A DNA stretch of 12,260 nucleotides, from NCBI GenBank assembly GCA_964406705.1, contig CAYOSS010000055.1, forward strand, positions 1 to 12,260. The letters run 5' to 3'. A model generated the notes under the pieces. That model was not told the DNA's origin and ran no database searches. It worked only from the letters and a program-made list of their open reading frames with translations. Made by a program: the position numbers and the translations under genes. Shown piece by piece: positions 7,401 to 12,260 of the stretch. The stretch comes from CAZRRV01 sp964406705 (GTDB taxonomy: Bacteria; Bacillota; Clostridia; Oscillospirales; Acutalibacteraceae). Each line of letters opens with the position of its first letter. Position 1 is the stretch's first letter.

Positions 7401-7969
7401 CGCAGCCCGGCGTTGACTCTAAGCTGCTCCGGCAGCCCGTGATCCTGAAGCTCCAAGAAGAAGTTGTCCTCTCCGAAAATCTCCCGGAAACGCAGCGCGG
7501 CGTTTTTCGCCCCCTCGTAGTCCCCCTCGGAGAGCCGGTGGGGAATATCCCCCGCGAGGCACGCTGAAAGGGCTATCAGCCCCTCGTGGTGACGGCTGAG
7601 CAGCTCCATATCCACCCGGGGCTTGGAGTAGAACCCCTCGGTAAAGCCCTTCGAGACCATATAGATGAGGTTCTGGTAGCCGGTGTTGTTCTTGCAGAGG
7701 AGGATTAAGTGGCGGTACTCGGCGTCGCGGTCCTTGTCCCGCCCGAAGCGGCTGCCCGGGGCGACGTATACCTCGCAGCCGATTATGGGCTTTATCCCCG
7801 CCGCCTTAGCAGCTTTGTAGAACTCCACCGCGCCGTACATCGCCCCGTGGTCGGTTATCGCGAGAGCGGTCTGGCCCTTCCTCGCCGCCGCCGCGACCAG
7901 GTCGCCCACCCGGCACGCCCCGTCGAGGAGGCTGTATTCCGTGTGCACGTGCAAATGTGTAAACGCCAT
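4418..7969 (-). CDS. dnaE: DNA polymerase III alpha subunit
   Basis: This 1183-residue C-family DNA polymerase is the catalytic subunit of the replicative holoenzyme. The PHP domain opens with THLHVHTEYSLLDG (4-17), with further metal-ligand candidates in ITDHG (38-42) and TNDVHY (203-208). The palm has GPGRGSGAGSLAAY (352-365), the catalytic pair D396/D398 in PDFDIDIC and the third aspartate D548 in KMDFLGLR. YAFNKSHAAAYA (747-758) is a family signature. A helix-hairpin-helix region follows, then an OB fold from about 987 to 1066 (KRVRVVGILSD to TALIVETVE). An unusual low-complexity linker rich in Gly, Ser, Ala and Pro spans about 1070-1110 before a short C-terminal domain. The ATG has an ideal AAAGGAG 6 nt upstream. 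Length fits bacterial DnaE and no residue essential for polymerisation is missing. Clostridia usually also have PolC, which is not seen here. Confidence 0.98.
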   Translation of the reverse strand: MAFTHLHVHTEYSLLDGACRVGDLVAAAARKGQTALAITDHGAMYGAVEFYKAAKAAGIKPIIGCEVYVAPGSRFGRDKDRDAEYRHLILLCKNNTGYQNLIYMVSKGFTEGFYSKPRVDMELLSRHHEGLIALSACLAGDIPHRLSEGDYEGAKNAALRFREIFGEDNFFLELQDHGLPEQLRVNAGLRRLSEETGIPTVATNDVHYIEKEDALTQRVLICIGTGHTVEEESPLSFGSDEFYLKTEEEMLNRFEKEAVERTAAIAERCNVEFAFGKIKLPVFDIGDRDHFAYLKEMCEAGLRRHYGDNPPEEAVSRLNYELGVINSMGYVDYYLIVQDFVNYAKSRGIPVGPGRGSGAGSLAAYCVGITEIDPLKYNLLFERFLNPERVSMPDFDIDICHRRRQEVIDYVIRKYGEDHVSQIITFGTMAARASIRDAGRALGMPYNFCDKVAKLIPSAPGAGMTIEKALRQSPELAESYKTDESVRRLIDTSRKIEGMPRHASTHAAGVVISDRPVWEYVPLATNDGAVVTQFTMTTLEELGLLKMDFLGLRNITVIDDTVRQLRARGVDITAATIPDNDEATMKMLAEGQTAGVFQFESGGMRGVLQDVSPRTIEDLIAIIALYRPGPMDSIGEFVRNHAHPENIRYETEKLRPILDVTYGCVVYQEQVMQIFRDLAGYSLGRADIVRRAMSKKKQSVMEKERAAFIYGEKNPDGSAGCAGCVANGIPEKTAERIFDKLYKFSEYAFNKSHAAAYARVAYETAYLKFHYPREYMSSLLTAFQDRFATVAAYIEECGRLGINVLPPDVNESDAGFKATEGGIRFGLSAVKALGVESINALMRDREANGRFTSLYNFCERLAGAQFNRRAIENLIFSGAFDSFGNTRLEMKTSLDTILKNAESKTRYTKHGQICLFDQGETKEDTPFTMPKLGEYPREELLRAEKEVTGLYLSGHPLTEYEAYSRSRGATRVSELTDPDSAPSYDGKRVRVVGILSDIKRKATKQKELMMTADLEDMYAGVRCLIFPRTLKGYAALLSNGAVVDVTGRVSVGEGRERDTALIVETVEPVPPAGTVSGSPANGSAAGATGGSAASGSPAGSSMTGGQAGPRATLYLLVPEAGGTEYRKAEQILRRSPGNTPVTFALPGRRIIKRDNPIYVDSGTVDLAALRALLGDDHVKLVVK

Positions 7970-7975
7970 TTATCG

Positions 7976-7982
7976 CTCCTTT
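7976..7982 (-). promoter_or_regulatory. Strong ribosome-binding site of dnaE
   Basis: On the minus strand AAAGGAG stands 6 nt before the ATG at 7969, which fixes the start. Just upstream in the leader is a small hairpin, CGCCC-ctca-GGGCG (7993-8006). No promoter could be recognised in the GC-rich repeats beyond it, so transcription may also enter from whiA. Confidence 0.8.
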
Positions 7983-8022
7983 AGGTTGAGGTCGCCCCTC
8001 AGGGCGGGGGCCGGTTTTCGGA

Positions 8023-8612
8023 TTGCCCGTCGTTCCGCGCTCGGGTCGCCCCGACGCTTTGCCTGTATGGTTCCTACTCACCGGGGGTTCCCTGTCGGCT
8101 ACGGGTTTGGCTCGGCGGTCGGCTCTTCCCGGGGGGGCTCTTCAGCTTGCCCGCTGCTCCGCGCTCGGGTCGTCCCGTCGGCTTGTTAGAGAACCTCACC
8201 GAATTGCCCACTACTCCGCGCCCGGATTGCTGCTCGGGTTGTCCGGCGGCTTTGCGGTCTCGGCTTGCCGTCCGGGTTGCCTGCTAAACTCTTGCCCCGG
8301 CTTGCCCGTTAGGCTCCGACTTGTTGCGGAAGCCCGGCGGCGGTTCGCCGGGGGAGCTCGCCGGATTGGTCGGCGGCACTCTGCCCGGGTCGTTCTGTCG
8401 GCTCGCCTGTATGGTTCCCGCTCGGCGGTTCCCTGCCGGCTACGGGGGCCGGCTTGGCGGTCAGATCCTCGCAGGGGGGCTCTTCAGCTTGCCCGCTATT
8501 CCGCGCCCGGGTCGTCCCGTCGGCTTGTTAGAGAACCTCACCGAATCGCCCGCTACTCCGCGCCCGGATTGCTGCTCGGGTTGTCCGGCGGCTTTGCGGT
8601 CTCGGCTTGCCG
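8023..8612. repeat. Nested GC-rich minisatellite upstream of dnaE, left part
   Basis: A unit of 342 bp is repeated. TTGCCCGCT-(G/A)-(C/T)TCCGCGC starts at 8147 and 8489, CTTGTTAGAGAACCTCACCG at 8182 and 8524, and a 55-bp block at 8216-8270 and 8558-8612. Within each unit a shorter period of 57 bp is visible (8147 and 8204; 8489 and 8546), with a related copy at 8023. A second motif, TTCCCTG(T/C)CGGCTACGGG, recurs at about 8088 and 8429, with a variant at 8828. Together with 8713-8946 this fills the space between whiA and dnaE. The frames through it have no recognisable domain. Confidence 0.85.
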
Positions 8613-8712
8613 NNNNNNNNNNNNNNNNNNNNNNNNNNNNNNNNNNNNNNNNNNNNNNNNNNNNNNNNNNNNNNNNNNNNNNNNNNNNNNNNNNNNNNNN
8701 NNNNNNNNNNNN
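8613..8712. other. Assembly gap (100 Ns)
   Basis: Exactly 100 undetermined bases, the conventional scaffold gap of unknown size. The 55 bases to its left (8558-8612) are identical to the 55 bases to its right (8713-8767). The true sequence may therefore have no gap, or may contain additional repeat units. Confidence 0.97.
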
Positions 8713-8946
8713 CCGCGCCCGGATTGCTGCTCGGGTTGTCCGGCGGCTTTGCGGTCTCGGCTTGCCGCCCGGGTCGCCTGTCAGATTCCCGGCTTAGTTT
8801 GCCCGTTAAGTTCCCGCTCACCGGGGGTTCCCTGTTGGTTACGGGGGTCGGCTTGGCGGTAGCTCTCAGCCCGGATACTCTTAGCTGCCCGCTTACTCGC
8901 CGCTTGGCGCGGCTCCCGGTTCGCCAAAAGCCCTTCGACAGCGGGG
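8713..8946. repeat. Nested GC-rich minisatellite, right part, up to the whiA stop codon
   Basis: It begins with the 55-bp block, followed by a diverged version of the flank at 8271-8320 and another CTCACCGGGGGTTCCCTGTT motif (8818-8837). A short inverted repeat, CTTGGCG with CGCCAAAAG (8903-8909 and 8922-8930), lies 17-44 bp from the whiA stop. It could form a stem in the whiA transcript, but lacks a T-run after it. There is no gene in this stretch. Confidence 0.75.
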
Positions 8947-9927
8947 TTAGTCCGGCTCGCCCGCGGACGGCTTACCGGGGAAGGTCGCCGACGGCTCACC
9001 GCGGAAGCCCGCCGGCGGCTCATCGGGGACACCTCCCGCCTCGTCCGCCGGCTCTCCGCTTTTCGGCGCTCCCGCCGGCTTTTCGCCCGTCAGCTGACCC
9101 GCCAACTCGGTAAGCCGGCGCAGCCTCCGGCTGAGAGTGACCTTGGTCACGGGGGAGGGGGACTTATCGCAAAGCTCCCTCAGCGGAGCCTCGGGGTTGG
9201 CGAGCCGCAGGGTTGCCGCCTCGCGGAGCTCCGGGGAAAGGGAGTCCAGCCGCCCCGCCGCTACGATGGCGCCAATCGCGGCGGTCTCGCGCGTGGCGGC
9301 GTTGACGGTCTTGGTGATGTTCGCGTCGTCGCAGTTGCGCTGCCGGTTGGATTTGTTGAGCATATCCCTGTAGATTTTCTGCCCCATAATTTCCAGAGCC
9401 GCGTCGGGGGCGCCTATACAGGTGAGGAAGTCCTCAATCTCGCGGCTTTCCCTGAAGTACAGCACCTCGCGGCCCCGGCGGGTCTCGGTTTTGGGGGGGA
9501 GCCCCGCGCCGCGAAGCAGGTCGGCGAGCTCCTCCGCCCCCGATTTCGGGGCGAACTCCAGCCTGTAGCCCTTTTCCGGGGAATTGAGGTACCCCGCCGC
9601 GAGGAACGCCCCCCGCAGCGCCGCGATCTTGCAGCAATCCCCGGCTTTCTCCGCCTGCAGTCTCGCTAAAATCCGCCGCCTGTCCCCCGCGCCGGGGACG
9701 GCGAGGGTCACTCCGCCGCCCGCCGGGGCGACCTCGGCGTAAACGTCAAAATCCCGGCGCAGGAACCCCTTCGCCCGCTCGGCAGTCGACGCGCTCCCCC
9801 GAAAGCTCATCTCCTCGGGGCTGAATACCCCGCCGAAGAGGAAGATCGCCCGCGTCTCGCGAAGGCGGCAGCAGGGCTTGGCCGGGGCGGAGCAGAGCGC
9901 CCGCTTTACTTCAGCCGAAAAGGACAT
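8947..9927 (-). CDS. whiA: WhiA, LAGLIDADG-like/HTH regulator of cell division
   Basis: The 326-residue product is WhiA, a DNA-binding protein conserved in Gram-positive bacteria. It drives sporulation genes in Streptomyces and affects division and chromosome segregation in Bacillus. The N-terminal domain relates to LAGLIDADG homing endonucleases, with CCKIAALRGAFLAAGYLNSP at about 98-117. The helix-turn-helix part contains NRQRNCDDANITKTVNAA (about 194-211) and SPSPVTKVTLSRRLRRLTEL (257-276). The ATG at 9927 is chosen over a GTG at 9945. It gives the family N terminus MSFSAEVK and has GGAGG 6 nt upstream. It overlaps the murB stop by 17 nt, suggesting coupled translation. The roughly 47 residues after the HTH domain are an unusual Pro/Gly/Glu-rich tail containing an 8-residue repeat (PDEP, RGEP and PGKP ends) that borders the intergenic minisatellite. 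Confidence 0.95.
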   Translation of the reverse strand: MSFSAEVKRALCSAPAKPCCRLRETRAIFLFGGVFSPEEMSFRGSASTAERAKGFLRRDFDVYAEVAPAGGGVTLAVPGAGDRRRILARLQAEKAGDCCKIAALRGAFLAAGYLNSPEKGYRLEFAPKSGAEELADLLRGAGLPPKTETRRGREVLYFRESREIEDFLTCIGAPDAALEIMGQKIYRDMLNKSNRQRNCDDANITKTVNAATRETAAIGAIVAAGRLDSLSPELREAATLRLANPEAPLRELCDKSPSPVTKVTLSRRLRRLTELAGQLTGEKPAGAPKSGEPADEAGGVPDEPPAGFRGEPSATFPGKPSAGEPD

Positions 9928-10846
9928 CTCCCGCCTCCGCTCCACGACCTATAAAGCGGATCTCCGGCTCGAGGGTGACCCCCGTGCGGGCCGCCACCGT
10001 CTCCCGGACGTGCCGCATAACCGCCACCACGTCGCCCGCCGTCGCGCCGCCCAAATTCACCACGAACCCGGCGTGCTTTTCGCTCACCGCCGCGCCGCCC
10101 ACGCGGTAGCCCTTAAGCCCGCATTCTTCTATGAACGTCCCCGCGTAGCCGCCCGGAGGACGCTTGAAGGCGCTGCCCGCGCTGGGATATTCGAGGGGCT
10201 GTTTTTCCCGGCGAAGTCTCAGGTATTCTCTTGATTTCGCGGCTATTTCCTCGGGGTCGCCCGGCGTCAGGCTGAAGGTGACCGACACCGCTATATCCCC
10301 CGTTTCCTGCAGGGCGCTGTGCCGGTAGGAGAAACCGAGCTCCTCCCGGGTAAGGAGTTTCGCCTCAAGATTCGGGGTGATGACGAACGCCGACTCCACC
10401 GCGTCGCCCGTCTCTCCGCCGTAGGCCCCGGCGTTCATATACACCGCGCCCCCCGCCGTCCCGGGTATCCCCCCGGCGAACTCCAAGCCGCTAAGCCCGG
10501 AAGTTTCCGCTTCCCGGCAAACGGCCGAGAACGGCACCCCCGCGCCGTAGGTAACCGTGTCCCCGTCGCGGGCGACGCCGCGCAGCGCGCAAAGCGAGAC
10601 TACCGCCCCCTCCACGCCCCCGTCCGAGACCAGAAGGTTGGATCCGCCGCCGATGACGGTCACGGGGGTAGCCGTGTCCGCGGCCGCCCGCAGGACGAGG
10701 CGCAGCTCCTCCACGCTCCGGGGCGCGGCAAACACGTCCGCGGGCCCGCCCACGCGGAAGGTGGTGTGCCGCGACATGGGCTCGTTCACCCTGTAAGACG
10801 TTCCCGCCGATGAAAGCCGCCCGCAAAAATCCCGCCGCTCGTTCAA
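9911..10846 (-). CDS. murB: UDP-N-acetylenolpyruvoylglucosamine reductase
   Basis: MurB is the cytoplasmic FAD enzyme that uses NADPH to reduce UDP-GlcNAc-enolpyruvate to UDP-MurNAc, the second committed step of peptidoglycan synthesis. The 311-residue protein has the FAD-binding stretches TTFRVGGPAD (28-37), VIGGGSNLLVSDGGV (64-78) and GLEFAGGIPGTAGGAVYMNAG (120-140). It also has YRHS with R175, YPSAGSAFKRP with the proton-donor serine S225, and LEPEIRFIG with E295. The shorter, loop-lacking substrate region and length fit the type II enzymes of Gram-positive bacteria. The frame opens only just upstream of a TTG at 10846, so TTG is the likely start. Its Shine-Dalgarno (AGGCGAG about 10 nt away) is modest. 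A GTG at residue 20 or ATG at residue 24 would cut into conserved sequence. It follows the ROK kinase by 7 nt and overlaps whiA. Confidence 0.95.
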   Translation of the reverse strand: MNERRDFCGRLSSAGTSYRVNEPMSRHTTFRVGGPADVFAAPRSVEELRLVLRAAADTATPVTVIGGGSNLLVSDGGVEGAVVSLCALRGVARDGDTVTYGAGVPFSAVCREAETSGLSGLEFAGGIPGTAGGAVYMNAGAYGGETGDAVESAFVITPNLEAKLLTREELGFSYRHSALQETGDIAVSVTFSLTPGDPEEIAAKSREYLRLRREKQPLEYPSAGSAFKRPPGGYAGTFIEECGLKGYRVGGAAVSEKHAGFVVNLGGATAGDVVAVMRHVRETVAARTGVTLEPEIRFIGRGAEAGDVLFG

Positions 10847-10853
10847 GACCGCG

Positions 10854-11816
10854 CTACTCGCCTAACGTATGGAGGAACGCCGCGCCTATGATCCCCGCGT
10901 CGTTGCCCAGCGCCGCCGCCTTGATTTCCGTCTGGCGGGGGTTGTTTTTGGAGTAGGTGACGTGGCTCACGTATTCGCGGACCGGAGCGAGTAAAGTCTC
11001 GCCCTCGTTGGCGATACCCCCTCCCACGCAGAGGACTTCCGGCTGGAAAATATTTATGACGTTCGCCACGCCCTCCGCCACGTATACCGTATAGCGGTTG
11101 ACCACGTCGGTCCCGGTCGGGTCGCCCGCCCTCATAGCGTCGAACGCGGTGCGCCCGGAGACCTTGCCGCCGCTCTCCGCCGAAAGCTTCCACATAACGC
11201 TCTCCGGGTGAGCCTCCATAGCCCGGCGGGTCTGGGCTATCAGGGCGGTGGCCGAGGCGTACGCCTCCCAGCAGCCGCGCCGCCCGCAGGGGCAAAGCTC
11301 CCCGTCCATCTCGATGGTCATATGCCCCAACTCTCCCCCGGCGTAGTTGCTGCCGGTCAGCATCCTGTTATGCATTATAACCCCGCCGCCCACGCCCGTC
11401 CCGAGCGTTATGGCGACAAAATCCCTGGTGCCCCGCCCCGCCCCGGCGAGCATCTCGCCGAGCGCCGCGCTGTTGGCGTCGTTATGCACGAGGACGGGGA
11501 GGCCGAGCCGCTCCTCCATCATACTTTTGAGAGGGACGTTCTCGAAGCGCAGGTTGCTCGCGACGTAGACCATGCCCGTGTCCGTGTTGACGCTGCCCGG
11601 GGAGCCGATGCCGCAGCTTGTGATGTCGGAAAGCCTCAGCCCCGCCGCTGCCGCCGCGTCGCGGGCCGCTGCCGCCATATCGTCGGCGATTGCCACCGCT
11701 GGGCGGGGGATGTTCGTCTTGCGGGAACCCCGCCCGACAATCCCGAAGCCCTCGTCCACCACCGCCGCCGCGATGTTCGTCCCGCCGAGGTCGATACCAA
11801 GATAATACATAGTCAT
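10854..11816 (-). CDS. glcK: ROK-family glucokinase
   Basis: The 320-residue product is a ROK-family sugar kinase, most likely an ATP-dependent glucokinase that makes glucose 6-phosphate in the cytoplasm. The N-terminal ATP-binding motif is YYLGIDLGGTNIAAAVVDE (4-22). D113 in VHNDANSAALGE is the expected catalytic base. GELGH (161-165) with CPCGRRGCWEAYAS (175-188) supplies the ROK zinc site: H165, C175, C177 and C182. There is no N-terminal helix-turn-helix, so it is a kinase rather than a ROK repressor. The start is the ATG at 11816. An ATG at 11810 is equally possible, since AAGG lies 4 nt before the first and 10 nt before the second. It is the first gene of the cluster with murB and whiA, a pairing I do not recognise as standard. 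Activity on N-acetylmannosamine or another sugar cannot be excluded. Confidence 0.9.
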   Translation of the reverse strand: MTMYYLGIDLGGTNIAAAVVDEGFGIVGRGSRKTNIPRPAVAIADDMAAAARDAAAAAGLRLSDITSCGIGSPGSVNTDTGMVYVASNLRFENVPLKSMMEERLGLPVLVHNDANSAALGEMLAGAGRGTRDFVAITLGTGVGGGVIMHNRMLTGSNYAGGELGHMTIEMDGELCPCGRRGCWEAYASATALIAQTRRAMEAHPESVMWKLSAESGGKVSGRTAFDAMRAGDPTGTDVVNRYTVYVAEGVANVINIFQPEVLCVGGGIANEGETLLAPVREYVSHVTYSKNNPRQTEIKAAALGNDAGIIGAAFLHTLGE

Positions 11817-11874
11817 CCCGCCTTTTTATGATTAGTTGACAGCTGTCAGCTGTCGGGAAGATTTATTCCGCCGC
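11817..11874 (-). promoter_or_regulatory. Upstream region of the ROK-murB-whiA cluster with 12-bp palindrome
   Basis: TGACAGCTGTCA at 11837-11848 is a perfect 12-bp palindrome, and AGCTGTC is repeated in tandem (11842-11855). It lies 21-32 bp before the ROK start codon, within an AT-richer patch (TAATCATAAAAAGG on the minus strand), the position expected of a promoter with an overlapping operator. No confident -35/-10 pair is visible. The start codon is preceded by AAGG. Confidence 0.4.
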
Positions 11875-12260
11875 ACGGGGTAGCCATGCGGGGCCGGGGG
11901 CTTGCTCCGGCTCAGCGCGGCGCCGGGGATTGCTTCTTACTGCGGGGGTAGCCCGGTGGTGCCGGGGGCTCCGGACAACCCTGTTTGGCGGATCTCTTCT
12001 CGCTTCGCGAGGTTAGCCTTCTAATTTTTCCCAGCTGGGCTGGGGAACGATGTCCGCTTTTCTTCTCTGCGCCGGAAGGCGCGGCGATCCCCCCTGCCTT
12101 TGGCTCCGCCCCTTTTTTTGACAGATTTCTTCTCGCTACGCGAGGGTAGCTTGCTTTTTCCCCAGCTGGGCTGGGGGAACGTTGTCCGCTTTTCTTCTCT
12201 GAGCTGGAACGGTCCGGCATCGTCGTCGCAAGTTCCATATCGCTCGTTTCCACGCTAAAG
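11875..12260 (-). repeat. Mosaic palindromic repeat array upstream of the ROK kinase (runs off right edge)
   Basis: GGGGTAGC-type palindromes occur at 11878 and 11945 (the latter close to 3176-3202). They are followed by CTCGCTTCGCGAG (12000), CCCAGCTGGGCTGGGGAACG (12030) and TGTCCGCTTTTCTTCT (12051). After TTTGGCTCCGCCCC (12109) the series recurs: CTCGCTACGCGAG (12132), CCCAGCTGGGCTGGGGGAAC (12161) and TGTCCGCTTTTCTTCT (12183), a period of about 131 bp. The orientation is opposite to that at 343-650. The last 40 bases are the exact reverse complement of 281-320. No gene is visible here. Confidence 0.8.

Noticed and set aside
8023..8862. 279-residue plus-strand open frame through the minisatellite
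   Set aside because: It crosses the N gap, has no Shine-Dalgarno or recognisable domain, and overlapping frames are also open in other phases. Its repetitiveness reflects the DNA repeat.

Overview
The window looks like a metagenome-assembled scaffold (it contains a run of exactly 100 Ns) from a GC-rich Bacillota, most likely a gut-type clostridium. That placement is inference. It rests on whiA together with a murB-whiA-dnaE gene order, a CxCG-type ROK glucokinase and clostridial-style DnaE motifs. No rRNA or tRNA gene is present to confirm it. All six convincing genes lie on the minus strand and every long plus-strand frame is an antisense shadow.

In transcription order (right to left): a ROK-family sugar kinase (10854-11816), murB (9911-10846, TTG start) and whiA (8947-9927) form a tight cluster, with a 7-nt gap and then a 17-nt overlap. 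After about 1 kb of minisatellite DNA with an assembly gap comes dnaE (4418-7969), complete with all catalytic residues. After a further 1.4 kb of repeat DNA comes a second pair: a cytoplasmic glycoside hydrolase family 2 enzyme (1313-3031) and an MgtC/SapB-type membrane protein (651-1316), joined by an ATGA stop/start overlap. The first cluster covers glucose phosphorylation, peptidoglycan precursor synthesis and the WhiA cell-division regulator. dnaE is the replicative polymerase that often follows whiA in this phylum. The rapZ, yvcK and ptsH genes usually found inside this cluster are not here.

About a quarter of the window is non-coding and is filled by two kinds of repeat. The first is a mosaic palindromic family found at 1-650, 3100-4417 and 11875-12260, on both strands. 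It is marked by 11 copies of a GTCCGCTTT core, by hairpins with perfect 15-16 bp arms, by a spacing of about 131 bp, and by a longer inverted copy pair that makes a large palindrome centred near 3830. One module of this family sits at almost the same distance behind the stop codons of dnaE and mgtC. The second kind, at 8023-8946, is a GC-rich nested minisatellite (about 57-bp units inside a 342-bp unit). It abuts an in-frame 8-residue repeat at the C terminus of WhiA. The N gap lies inside it, flanked on both sides by the same 55 bp, which suggests an assembler artefact.

No transposase, CRISPR array, tRNA, rRNA or phage gene was found. The best candidate for something undescribed is the mosaic palindromic repeat family.
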